Of a stretch of 64,000 nt of DNA, positions 9,398 through 16,703 are shown piece by piece (the stretch's first letter is position 1; each line of letters begins with the position of its first letter). A program made the position numbers and the translations under genes. The notes under the pieces were generated by a model. The model did no database searches. It was not told where the DNA came from and worked only from the letters and a program-made list of their open reading frames with translations. The stretch is from Microbispora amethystogenes (GTDB lineage Bacteria; Actinomycetota; Actinomycetes; Streptosporangiales; Streptosporangiaceae), in assembly GCF_016863015.1 (NCBI RefSeq), contig NZ_BOOB01000042.1, positions 62,001 to 126,000 of the forward strand, read 5' to 3'.

Positions 9398-10603
9398 TCA
9401 GGCGCGCAGCCGGACCGGGAGGGAGAACAGGCCGCGCATGATCATGCTCGGCCACCAGCGCAGCTCGGCCGGGTCGACGGCGAGGGCCAGATCGGGGAAG
9501 CGCTCCAGCACCCTGCCGATCGCGGCCTCGCCCTCGACCTTGGCCAGGGCGGCGCCGATGCAGTAGTGGGCCCCCCGGCCGAAGGCGAGATGGGGCTCGC
9601 CGATCCGGCCCGGCGCGAACGTGTCCGGGTCGGCGAAGGCGGCGGGGTCCCGGTTGGCCGCCGGCAGCGAGACGAGGATCGGCTCTCCGGGCAGCATCTC
9701 CTGGCCGCCGATCACGACCGGCTCGGTCGGGAAGCGCCAGGTGGCGTTCCGTACGGGACCGTCGTAGCGAAGGATCTCGTCGATGTAGTCGGGCAGCAGG
9801 GCGGGATCGTCGCGCAGGGCCCGCGCCTGGGCGGGATGCCGCAGCAGCGCGAGGAGGCCGTTGCCGATCAGCGCCACCGTCGTCTCGTGACCCGCGACGA
9901 GCAGCAGGAACGCGGTCGAGGTCAGCTCGTCCTTGTCGATCTCGCCCTGGTTGGACCGCCGTACGAGGTCGGTGAGCAGGTCGCTCCCCGGCCTCGACCG
10001 TTTGAGCTCGACCAAGTCGTCGAGGAACGCCTCCAGGGCGTCGGTGGCCCGGGCGATCTCCTCCACCTCCGACGCCGCGGCGGAGTCGATCACCGAGGCG
10101 TGCCGGTGGAAGACGGCCCGGTCCTCCTCGGGCACGCCGAGCAGGTCGCAGATGATCGCGATCGGCAGGGGATAGGCGAGACCGGCGACCAGGTCCGCCT
10201 CCGGGCCGTCGAGACGGTCGAGGAGGTCGTCGGTGATCTCCAGTGCCCGGGCCCGCAGCCCGGCGATCCGCCGGGGCGTGAAGGCCGCGCTGACGACACG
10301 GCGCAGCCGCGCGTGGTCGGCCCCGTCCGCATTGATCATGTGGCGGGCGAGCGACGGCCGGTGATCGAGGGGCAGGCCGAGACCGGCGGCCCGCCACTCC
10401 GGCGAACCCGCGGCCGGGTCCTTGGCGAGCGACGGGTGGGTCAGCGTGGCGACGGCGTCCTCGTACCGCGTGACCAGCCACGCGTCGCAGCCGGGCAGCG
10501 GCACGCGGCTGACCGGCGCGTTGCGCCGCAGCCAGTCGAAGGCGGGATAGGGATCGGCGTCGAAGGCGGGGCCGAACAGCGGGGGGCATGGGTCGGTGGA
10601 CAC
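9398..10603 (-). CDS. Cytochrome P450 (bacterial class I type)
   Basis: Soluble heme monooxygenase, 401 residues from the preferred start. The I-helix oxygen-binding motif AGHETT is at 237-242, the ExxR motif EILR at 276-279, and the heme loop FGRGAHYCIG at 341-350 with thiolate Cys348. It resembles CYP105/CYP107-like actinobacterial enzymes, but substrate cannot be deduced. No ferredoxin or biosynthetic genes adjoin it. The start is uncertain: GTG at 10603 gives the usual PPLFGPAFDADPYPAF opening but has a distant GGAGG; GTG at 10621 is in frame. A 15-bp palindrome at 10637-10651 may regulate it. Confidence 0.93.
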   Translation of the reverse strand: MSTDPCPPLFGPAFDADPYPAFDWLRRNAPVSRVPLPGCDAWLVTRYEDAVATLTHPSLAKDPAAGSPEWRAAGLGLPLDHRPSLARHMINADGADHARLRRVVSAAFTPRRIAGLRARALEITDDLLDRLDGPEADLVAGLAYPLPIAIICDLLGVPEEDRAVFHRHASVIDSAAASEVEEIARATDALEAFLDDLVELKRSRPGSDLLTDLVRRSNQGEIDKDELTSTAFLLLVAGHETTVALIGNGLLALLRHPAQARALRDDPALLPDYIDEILRYDGPVRNATWRFPTEPVVIGGQEMLPGEPILVSLPAANRDPAAFADPDTFAPGRIGEPHLAFGRGAHYCIGAALAKVEGEAAIGRVLERFPDLALAVDPAELRWWPSMIMRGLFSLPVRLRA

Positions 10604-10636
10604 GGGCCGGTACGTACCCACCTCCAGTGCGACGGA

Positions 10637-10651
10637 AAAGATCGAATCTTT
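10637..10651. promoter_or_regulatory. AAAGAT-CGA-ATCTTT palindrome upstream of the P450
   Basis: Perfect 6-bp arms around a 3-nt centre, about 35 bp upstream of the probable P450 start in an otherwise GC-rich stretch. Possible operator; no matching regulator gene is adjacent. Confidence 0.4.
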
Positions 10652-10700
10652 CTCGGTGTTTGCCCTCACGGCACTCACGGCACGCGCCCGCTCGTTCACT

Positions 10701-10730
10701 CGCCCATCCGCGCCCATCCGCGCCCATCCG
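10701..10730. repeat. 3 x 10-bp tandem repeat CGCCCATCCG
   Basis: Three exact copies of CGCCCATCCG in the divergent region between the P450 and uracil-DNA glycosylase genes. A degenerate fourth copy (CCCCCACCCG) follows. Function unknown. Confidence 0.8.
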
Positions 10731-10853
10731 CCCCCACCCGCGCTCACGCGGGCCGGGCGGGCCGGTCCCCGGGCGTCGTGACCGGCGGTCGCGGGCATCG
10801 TGAGAGCCGGCTTCCGGCCGACGCATCCCCGTCAACCTGGCACGATCGGTGAC

Positions 10854-11654
10854 ATGAGCTTCGTTCCTCCCGGTTCCGGCTGGCCGGGCGACCCCGCCGG
10901 CCCCGGCACCCCCGTCGCCCGTGACGCCCACGAGGTCGCCAAGCTCGCGGCCGAGAGCCGTACGCTCGCGGACCTGACGGCCAGGCAGTCGGTGTGCCGG
11001 GCCTGCCCCCGGCTCGTCGAATGGCGGGAGGAGGTCGCCGACGTGAAGCGGCGGGCGTTCGCGGATGAGACCTACTGGGGCCGGCCGATCGCGGGCTGGG
11101 GCGACGACGCGCCGCACACGCTGATCGTGGGCCTGGCCCCCGCCGCGCACGGAGGCAACCGTACCGGGCGGATCTTCACCGGCGACCGCAGCGGCGACTG
11201 GCTGTTCGCCTCGCTGCACCGCACCGGGCTCGCCGCGAAGGAGACCAGCGTCCACGCGGGCGACGGCCAGCGGCTGATCGGAGCCCGGATGATGGCGGCC
11301 GTGCGCTGCGCGCCGCCCGCCAACAAGCCGACCCCCGAGGAACGCGACACCTGCTTCCCCTGGCTCGCCGCGGAACTGGCGCTGGTCGCCGGAACGACCC
11401 GGGTGATCGTGGCCCTCGGCGGCTTCGCCTGGCAGGCGGTCTGGCCCGCGCTGCGCGCGGCGGGCTTCACCCTGCCGTCCCGCAGGCCCGGGTTCGGGCA
11501 CGCCGTCGAGGTGCCGCTCGTCCACGGCGCGACGCCCGTCACCCTCATCGGCTGCTACCACCCCAGCCAGCAGAACACCTTCACCGGACGGGTGACGGCG
11601 GAGATGCTCGACGCCGTCTTCGCCCGCGCCGCTGCCCTCGGGGCCACCGCCTGA
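10854..11654 (+). CDS. Uracil-DNA glycosylase, family 5 (UdgB-like)
   Basis: Base-excision repair enzyme removing uracil, and in family 5 also some other deaminated bases. The 266 residues contain the Fe-S cluster cysteines typical of families 4/5 (C48 and C51 in VCRACP, plus C152 and C167), motif 1 [19 protein letters not shown] (from about residue 93), in which family 5 lacks the usual acidic catalytic residue, and a C-terminal [13 protein letters not shown] motif. ATG at 10854 is preferred over upstream in-frame codons because homology begins there; there is no clear Shine-Dalgarno, so it may be leaderless. It precedes ndh by 190 bp containing Rex-type operators. Confidence 0.92.
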   Translation: MSFVPPGSGWPGDPAGPGTPVARDAHEVAKLAAESRTLADLTARQSVCRACPRLVEWREEVADVKRRAFADETYWGRPIAGWGDDAPHTLIVGLAPAAHGGNRTGRIFTGDRSGDWLFASLHRTGLAAKETSVHAGDGQRLIGARMMAAVRCAPPANKPTPEERDTCFPWLAAELALVAGTTRVIVALGGFAWQAVWPALRAAGFTLPSRRPGFGHAVEVPLVHGATPVTLIGCYHPSQQNTFTGRVTAEMLDAVFARAAALGATA

Positions 11655-11660
11655 CCATGC

Positions 11661-11678
11661 TTGTGAACGGATTCACGA
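11661..11678. promoter_or_regulatory. Rex-type operator 1 (one mismatch)
   Basis: TTGTGAA-CGGA-TTCACGA matches the Rex operator TTGTGAA-N4-TTCACAA at all but one position. It lies 167 bp upstream of ndh, just after the glycosylase stop codon. Confidence 0.6.
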
Positions 11679-11810
11679 ATGTGAACCCGATCACTCCCGG
11701 AATATCGCCGGAATTTTTTGCCGGAACATCGCCGACGGATGACCAAGTGGGGAAAATCACTCGACCTTCGGCCCTTGCTCGATGGCCTCGTGGCCAACTC
11801 GTGACGTAAG

Positions 11811-11830
11811 CTTGTGAATGGTTTCACAAG
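11811..11830. promoter_or_regulatory. Rex-type operator 2 (perfect) just upstream of ndh
   Basis: CTTGTGAA-TGGT-TTCACAAG is a perfect palindrome containing the full Rex consensus (11812-11829), 15 bp before the ndh GTG and directly before its Shine-Dalgarno. Rex senses NADH/NAD+ and is known to control ndh-type genes in Streptomyces. The site also fits the looser CRP pattern TGTGA-N6-TCACA. Confidence 0.75.
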
Positions 11831-11844
11831 CCTTGGAGGGCATC

Positions 11845-13176
11845 GTGGCAGACCGCAAGCCGCAGCACATCGTCATCGTCGGCGGTGGATACGTGGGCCT
11901 CTACTCGGCTCTTCGTCTCCAGCGCACGCTCCGTCGTGAGCTCCGTGACGGCAGCGTGCGGATCACGCTCATCGACCCGCAGTCGTACATGACCTACCAG
12001 CCGTTCCTGCCCGAGGCGGCGGCCGGCAACATTTCGCCGCGCCACGTCGTTGCGCCGCTGCGCCGGGTGCTGCCGAAGGTCCGCATCCTCAACGGCAGGG
12101 TCTCCAAGGTGCACCACGAGGCCCGTACGGTCACCTTCGAGCCCCCGGCGGGCCAGTCGAGGGAGATCGAGTACGACGTCATCGTCATGGCCGCCGGGTC
12201 GATCTCGCGGACGCTGCCCATCCCCGGCCTGGAGGACGCGGCCATCGGCTTCAAGAGCGTCGGCGAGGCCATCGCCCTGCGCAACCGGGTCCTCGCCCTC
12301 CTCGACCGCGCCGAGTCGGCCGAGGACGAGGACGTGCGCCGCCGGGCGCTCACCTTCGTCGTGGTCGGCGGCGGCTTCGCGGGCATCGAGGCGCTCGCCG
12401 AGCTGGAGGACATGACCGAGGACGCGATCAAGTACTACCCGGGCATCGACAAGAAGGACCTGCGCTGGGTCCTCATTGAGGCGTCCAACCGCATCCTCCC
12501 CGAGGTCGGCCCCGAGATGGGCGAGTGGACCGCCGAGCAGCTCCGCGAGCGCGGCATCGAGCTCAAGATGGAGACGTTCCTGCAGTCCTGCGAGGGCGGC
12601 CTGGTCAAGACCTCCGACGGCGACGAGTTCGAGTCGGCCACGATCGTCTGGACCGCCGGGGTCAAGCCCAGCCCGATCGTCAACTCCACCGACCTGCCGC
12701 TCGACGAGCGCGGCCGGATCAAGACCACCACCCGCCTGACCGTCGCGGGCGTCAAGGGCGCCTTCGCCGCCGGCGACATCGCGGGCGTGCCCGACGTGAC
12801 CAACCCCGGCCAGTTCTGCGCCCCCAACGCCCAGCACGCCGTACGGCAGGCCCGGGTTCTGGGCGACAACATCACCGCGTACCTGCGCGGGGAGGAGCTG
12901 AAGGACTACCGGCACAAGTACGTCGGGTCGGTCGCGGGCCTGGGCCTCCACCGGGGCGTCGCCAACGTCTACGGCATCAAGCTGCGCGGTCTCCCCGCCT
13001 GGTTCATGCACCGCACCTACCACCTGTCGCGGGTGCCCACCGTCAACCGCAAGGTGCGGGTGGTCATGGACTGGACGCTGTCGCTGTTCTTCAAGCGGGA
13101 GACGATCTCCCTGGGCGAGATCGAGCACCCGCGCGACGAGTTCCGGGCCGCCGCCAAAAGCGGGCTCAAGCGCTGA
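11845..13176 (+). CDS. ndh: Type II NADH dehydrogenase (NDH-2)
   Basis: Single-subunit, non-proton-pumping, membrane-associated FAD enzyme passing electrons from NADH to menaquinone. The 443 residues contain an N-terminal FAD Rossmann motif (IVIVGGGYVGLYSA, about 9-22), a second dinucleotide motif for NADH (VVVGGGFAGIEALAEL), the AAGS segment and a C-terminal FAD-contacting AAGDIAG region, ending in an amphipathic stretch (MDWTLSLFFKRE) for membrane attachment. GTG at 11845 is preceded by TTGGAGGG (11833-11840). Two Rex-type operators upstream fit redox control. A strong hairpin terminates the transcript at about 13240. Confidence 0.95.
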   Translation: MADRKPQHIVIVGGGYVGLYSALRLQRTLRRELRDGSVRITLIDPQSYMTYQPFLPEAAAGNISPRHVVAPLRRVLPKVRILNGRVSKVHHEARTVTFEPPAGQSREIEYDVIVMAAGSISRTLPIPGLEDAAIGFKSVGEAIALRNRVLALLDRAESAEDEDVRRRALTFVVVGGGFAGIEALAELEDMTEDAIKYYPGIDKKDLRWVLIEASNRILPEVGPEMGEWTAEQLRERGIELKMETFLQSCEGGLVKTSDGDEFESATIVWTAGVKPSPIVNSTDLPLDERGRIKTTTRLTVAGVKGAFAAGDIAGVPDVTNPGQFCAPNAQHAVRQARVLGDNITAYLRGEELKDYRHKYVGSVAGLGLHRGVANVYGIKLRGLPAWFMHRTYHLSRVPTVNRKVRVVMDWTLSLFFKRETISLGEIEHPRDEFRAAAKSGLKR

Positions 13177-13237
13177 GCCTCCGGCCGGGCGCCGCCACGG
13201 CGGAGCCCGGACCCCGCCTGAACGGACCCCGGCCTGG

Positions 13238-13267
13238 ACGGCCCGGCGCTCAACCGCCGGGCCGTTT
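13238..13267 (+). terminator. Intrinsic terminator of ndh
   Basis: An 11-bp perfect stem (13238-13248 with 13255-13265) with a 6-nt loop and a short T-run. The rest of the 302-bp gap 13177-13478 shows no convincing ORF and ends with the tRNA promoter. Confidence 0.65.
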
Positions 13268-13443
13268 CGCGCTCTCCACGGCCCTGACCGGTGATGTCAT
13301 AGAAGCGTGACCCGATGTCGGATCGCCGCCGGATCGCGGTCCGGGCGCTCCCGGAGGGTCTCCCGTTCCTTGACCGGTCGGCGCCCACAGGCGCCGTTCA
13401 CGGGCCGTGGAAAGGGGGACAAGCCGCGTAAGACGTAACTTGC

Positions 13444-13472
13444 TTACAGAGGAGTGATCCGTGACATATGAT
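13444..13472 (+). promoter_or_regulatory. Promoter of the tRNA gene
   Basis: TTACAG (13444-13449) and TATGAT (13467-13472) are separated by 17 nt; the -10 lies 6 nt before the mature tRNA 5' end, so the primary transcript has almost no leader. Confidence 0.5.
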
Positions 13473-13478
13473 CGCGGC

Positions 13479-13551
13479 GCCCCCGTAGCCCAATGGCAGA
13501 GGCAAGCCCCTTAAAAGGGCTGTGGTGTGGGTTCGAGTCCCACCGGGGGCA
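13479..13551 (+). tRNA. tRNA with anticodon UAA on a class-I body (nominally Leu, anomalous)
   Basis: A 73-nt cloverleaf folds cleanly: 7-bp acceptor stem (13479-13485 with 13544-13550), 3-bp D stem with one C-A mismatch, anticodon stem AGCCC/GGGCT with loop CTTAAAA, a 5-nt variable loop, a 5-bp T stem with TTCGAGT loop, and discriminator A. The anticodon at 13512-13514 is TAA, predicted to read UUA (Leu). Bacterial tRNA-Leu normally has a long class-II variable arm, which is absent here, so true charging identity is uncertain. CCA is not encoded (CCG follows). The integrase remnant starts 140 bp downstream, so this gene was probably an integration target. Confidence 0.8.
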
Positions 13552-13691
13552 CCGAGTGCCGCCTCGCCCATTCAGCCCGTGACCTGCGGGAGCGTGCCCA
13601 CGGGCCGATCGTATCCGTCCGGCTGAGTTCGGCCGAATACGAGCGTCCACGAGAAGCCGTGCCCGTAGTGTGCCCGTGGCGTACCCGCGAT

Positions 13692-13979
13692 TTATTTCTC
13701 GCCCAGAGCATCGGCAATGCGCTGACGAGCCTGTTCTTCCTGGCCTGCAATGCACTTCGCGTAGACGTGAAGCAGGACGGCGACGCTGTGTCCCGCCCAC
13801 TCCGCGACCTGCGGAGCGGGCACTCCGGCGTTGAGCCACGTCGACACCGCTGCATGACGAAGGTCGTAAGGCCGCTTCGCGAGTGGGGAGGCGAACTCCT
13901 CTTCGGTCAGCGCCGCCTTCCGGGCCTTACGCCACACCCGGTGATACGTGCTCTGTTGTGAGACATGGGACCACGGCGC
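13692..13979 (-). pseudogene. Tyrosine recombinase (phage/ICE integrase), C-terminal remnant
   Basis: About 96 codons open between an in-frame TGA at 13980-13982 and the TAA at 13692. They encode the C-terminal catalytic half of an actinophage/AICE-type integrase: STYHRVWRKARKAAL, RPYDLRHAAVSTWLNAGV with the second catalytic Arg in LRH, AEWAGHSV with the conserved His, and VYAKC with the nucleophilic Tyr. The N-terminal arm- and core-binding domains and the first catalytic Arg are missing, so it cannot be active. It points toward the tRNA, the usual orientation for a tRNA-integrated element. I found no second copy of the tRNA 3' end within the window, so attR is lost or outside. Confidence 0.85.
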
Positions 13980-14053
13980 TCACTCCTCGTCGGCACCGGT
14001 GAGCGGGAACACCGCGCCCGACTTGTCAGGCTCGGCGAGGCGCGCTCAGCACG

Positions 14054-14506
14054 TCACTCGCCGACGACTGGCGTCTCGTCGGCGCTGAGAACCCCCAGAA
14101 TCTCGACCAGTGTGGACAGCTGTTCCGCGGTGAGTGGACTGAACAGCTCTTCCGCCGCCAGTTCGTAGCTGGTCGTCCAGTCCTGAGCCAGCGCGGCTCC
14201 TTGCGGGGTCACCCGGAGGAATACGGACCGGCGGTCGTCCGCGCTGGCCTGGCGTTCGAGCAGTCCGTCGCGGACGAGCGCCTCGACGAGGGACGAAGCG
14301 GTCCCTTGAGTGATGCCGACTGCGAGAGCGAGCTCGGTGACACGAACCGGCTGTGACCGCGCCACCTCGACCACCAGGCGGGACCTCGGTGTTGACACGC
14401 CGTGCTCACCCAGACGTTCGTTGAAGTGACGCACGAGGATCTTCGCCGCACGACTGAACTCGTCGGCCACCCGCGCCGCGGTCACACGTTCCCTCGCGCT
14501 GGACAT
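14054..14506 (-). CDS. MarR-family transcriptional regulator
   Basis: A 150-residue winged-helix regulator. It has an N-terminal dimerisation helix, the HTH VRVTELALAVGITQGTASSL, the wing ERQASADDRRSVFLRVT and a C-terminal dimerisation helix ending LVEILGVLSADE. The ATG at 14506 has a textbook AGGAGG 5 nt upstream. It is divergent from the SDR gene, the common MarR layout in which the regulator represses the neighbour and itself. The gene lies inside the integration scar and its base composition is less extreme than that of the flanking core genes, consistent with acquisition. Confidence 0.9.
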   Translation of the reverse strand: MSSARERVTAARVADEFSRAAKILVRHFNERLGEHGVSTPRSRLVVEVARSQPVRVTELALAVGITQGTASSLVEALVRDGLLERQASADDRRSVFLRVTPQGAALAQDWTTSYELAAEELFSPLTAEQLSTLVEILGVLSADETPVVGE

Positions 14507-14592
14507 CGCCACCTCCTACTTGACGCACCATCCTACGGCAGGTTACATAGACATCGATACATCGACGCCAAACCATTTGACGGCAATGCGCT

Positions 14593-14617
14593 GGGCGAGT
14601 GGTCACACCGCTCGCCC
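14593..14617. promoter_or_regulatory. 25-bp near-palindrome between marR and SDR genes
   Basis: GGGCGAG (14593-14599) and CTCGCCC (14611-14617) are perfect arms around GGT/ACC inner arms. It lies 58 bp upstream of the SDR start and could be a MarR operator or a leader hairpin. Confidence 0.45.
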
Positions 14618-14674
14618 GCCCTGCGGGACGCGAACCAGCTGCACACGAGAAAGTGCGCACAAAGGAGTGGAAGC

Positions 14675-15658
14675 ATGAAGATTTTCGTCACCGGCGGCAG
14701 CGGTTTCGTCGGCAGTGCCCTCGTCCATCGCCTCGTCGCCGAGGGACACGAGGTCTTGGCACTCGCCAGGTCGGGCGCAAGCATCCATCGCGTGCGTGCG
14801 ACTGGAGCCGACCCGGTCCCCGGCGATCTCGCCGACCTCCGCAAGACCGATCCCCATGCGCGGCCGTGGCTCGCCAGGCTGGAGGAAGTCGACACGGTCG
14901 TGCACCTCGCGGCTCACATGGAGTTCTGGGGACCCGACTCTCTCTTCGAACATGCCAACCTCGTGCCGACAGTGGCCCTGCACGCGGCGAGCGTTGCCGC
15001 CGGGGTGCGACGGTTCGTGCTGGTAAGTGCCGCATCCGTCTCCACTGGTAGCCAACGTCGTCCCGTCGTCGACGAACTCACTCCGGAAGGCAAGCCGAAC
15101 ATCGCCTACAGCCGGGTCAAGCTGGCCACCGAGCGCGCACTGCTGAACGCCCGTAGCGGGAAGACCGAACTGGTGGTGCTCCGGCCGCCGTTCATCTGGG
15201 GCCGCGGGATGGCGACCCTCGACGACCTGACCAAGGTCGCCGAGGCCGGACGGTTCTCCTGGATCGACAACGGCAGGCACACCGTCGATTTCGTACACGT
15301 CGAAAACCTGGTCAGCTCAATCGTCCTTGCGCTCACGCACGGTCGGGACGGGGGCGTCTACTACATCACCGACGGCACCCCGATGCCCATCCGGGACTTC
15401 CTCACTCCCTTGCTGGCAACGTGTGGCGTGGACTTGTCCAAGAGCCGCAGCGTGCCCATGGCGATCGCGGCACCCATGGCGGCGATGATGGATCGCACCG
15501 CACGCCTGCTTCGCCGAAAGACGGCACCCCCGCTGACGAACTGGCTTGTCGGCTGGACCGGCCGCGACCGTTCCTACGACATCACCGCCGCGAGGACCGA
15601 ACTGGGTTACTCGCCTGATGTGACCCTGGAGAAGGGCTTGGCAGAGATGAAGTCTTAA
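14675..15658 (+). CDS. NAD(P)-dependent epimerase/dehydratase (extended SDR)
   Basis: A 327-residue cytosolic oxidoreductase related to nucleoside-sugar epimerases and 3-beta-hydroxysteroid dehydrogenase-like SDRs. It has TGGSGFVG (6-13) for NAD(P) binding, the LAAHMEF segment, a serine-rich active-site strand (VSAASVSTG, about 117-125) and the catalytic Y145-S-R-V-K149. Substrate is unknown. A strong Shine-Dalgarno (AAAGGAG) precedes the ATG at 14675. Divergent from the MarR gene; downstream it runs directly into decayed sequence. Probably part of the former mobile element or acquired with it. Confidence 0.88.
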   Translation: MKIFVTGGSGFVGSALVHRLVAEGHEVLALARSGASIHRVRATGADPVPGDLADLRKTDPHARPWLARLEEVDTVVHLAAHMEFWGPDSLFEHANLVPTVALHAASVAAGVRRFVLVSAASVSTGSQRRPVVDELTPEGKPNIAYSRVKLATERALLNARSGKTELVVLRPPFIWGRGMATLDDLTKVAEAGRFSWIDNGRHTVDFVHVENLVSSIVLALTHGRDGGVYYITDGTPMPIRDFLTPLLATCGVDLSKSRSVPMAIAAPMAAMMDRTARLLRRKTAPPLTNWLVGWTGRDRSYDITAARTELGYSPDVTLEKGLAEMKS

Positions 15659-15719
15659 CTTGTCTTCTCATCTGTTCGGCCGATCTCGTCATCCTCGCGG
15701 CCATCCGGTTATTTCAAGA

Positions 15720-15992
15720 TCGTTGTGGACGTACGAAGGTCTGCTGCGCCCGATGGCGCCGTTGCTTCCCGGTCCCGACGGCGAGCTGGAGCGCATCCCT
15801 GACGTCTACCGCGTCACCTTCGAGCCCTTGCAGACCCTGAGCCACTTGGCCGCACTCACCAGCCGCATCACCCTGGGCACCAACATTGTCAACCCACTGT
15901 TCCAGCTACCGGTCGTACTGGCACGCAGGTACGCCACACTCGACCAGTTCAGCGACGGCCGGGTCATCGCCGGGTTCGGCCAGGGATGGATC
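15720..15992 (+). pseudogene. Luciferase-like (LLM) flavin-dependent oxidoreductase, internal fragment
   Basis: About 91 codons encode an internal part of an LLM-class oxidoreductase: SLWTYEGLLRP, FEPLQTLSHLAALTSRI, TLGTNIVN and the characteristic LDQFSDGRVIAGFGQGW. Residues before SLWTY look unrelated, and homology stops at about 15992 where an IS3-transposase frame begins. Both ends are missing (families are about 280-340 aa), so it is a broken gene, probably disrupted by the transposon. Confidence 0.8.
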
Positions 15993-15995
15993 CGG

Positions 15996-16129
15996 CGTCA
16001 GCCAACGCGGCTCCTGCGTTCGTGCACACGGACATCACCTACATCAACGCCCGGACAGGCTGGCTCTACCTCGCCACTGTGATCGATCTCGGATCACGGG
16101 GCGGGGCCACCGCCGACCAGCTGCGGTAA
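15996..16129 (+). pseudogene. IS3-family transposase (OrfB rve domain) fragment
   Basis: In the frame of 16022 the sequence reads VHTDITYINARTGWLYLATV followed by IDL, which is the start of the IS3-type integrase core including the first catalytic Asp (in DITYI). It degenerates after SRGG and hits TAA at 16127-16129. The rest of the DDE domain and the inverted repeats are not recognisable. It abuts the truncated LLM gene. Confidence 0.8.
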
Positions 16130-16667
16130 CTCCATCCGCAGCCGATGGCGGGGGTGAGATACGGCTGCGTACGGCATGATCCCGGACACAACTGCCCTGA
16201 TCACGAACCATCGCCCGCGTGTAGCGAGTTAGCCGGCAAGGTCGCTCGGCAGGACAAGCCGGCGGCAGATCAACCGTGAAACGAGCCGTCTCAAGCAGGT
16301 GACCCTGGCCGGCGAGGTCGGCACGATCGTTCAGATGGCCCCGCTCCCCCCCAGGGGGCCATCTACCAGGCGCTCTCCATCACCCCGCCGCCATGGCTCT
16401 CCGCGTTCGACCCCGCCTGACCGCAGGCGATCAAGGCTGGGAGGGCGTAGGCACACGCCACCTTCCGGCCCTACACGCGTTTCCTCAGCTCAACCCGCAA
16501 ATTCAGGAGCCTGTGTGCCTACCGACTGCGGAACCCGGGAAATCCTCTGGGCAGGAATTTCGGTGACGAGGTATCCGCCCTTCCTCTGTAATCGGGCGGT
16601 CGCGGTGAACCAGACGGTTCCTTCGGTGGTTCCTCTGCCTCTGGAAACGTCGGCGTCGCTTGGCCCG
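16130..16667. other. Decayed non-coding stretch at the right end of the accessory scar
   Basis: No ORF here has a start, codon bias or recognisable domain that I can support. One perfect inverted repeat is present (AGATGGCCCC at 16333-16342 with GGGGCCATCT at 16355-16364). The rest probably represents eroded mobile-element DNA up to the promoter of the next core gene. Confidence 0.5.
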
Positions 16668-16703
16668 TAGACATGTAACCCCTACGGGGGTACAACGGGG
16701 TTA
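16668..16703 (+). promoter_or_regulatory. Promoter and operator of the RHH-Clp-N gene (leaderless)
   Basis: TAGACA (16668-16673) and TACAAC (16691-16696) are 17 nt apart, and the ATG at 16703 is 7 nt after the -10, so the mRNA should be leaderless. Between and across them lies an inverted repeat, TAACCCC (16676-16682) with GGGGTTA (16697-16703), plus an inner ACCCCTACGGGGGT. The outer arm runs into the start codon. A site like this would block RNA polymerase when occupied. Confidence 0.55.

Noticed and set aside
9398-10603. Biosynthetic gene cluster around the P450
   Set aside because: A lone P450 flanked by HAAS and uracil-DNA glycosylase genes; no core biosynthetic enzyme, ferredoxin or transporter adjoins it.
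10701-10730. CRISPR-like repeat array
   Set aside because: Units are 10 bp, contiguous and without spacers, so this is a simple tandem repeat.
13444-13839. Minus-strand ORF ending antisense to the tRNA
   Set aside because: Its C-terminal part is the reverse complement of the tRNA gene, a known source of spurious protein calls; the true content is the tRNA and the integrase remnant.
13177-16680. Phage defence island
   Set aside because: Only integrase, MarR, SDR, LLM and IS3 remnants are recognisable; no nuclease, helicase, methylase, TIR or other defence domain.
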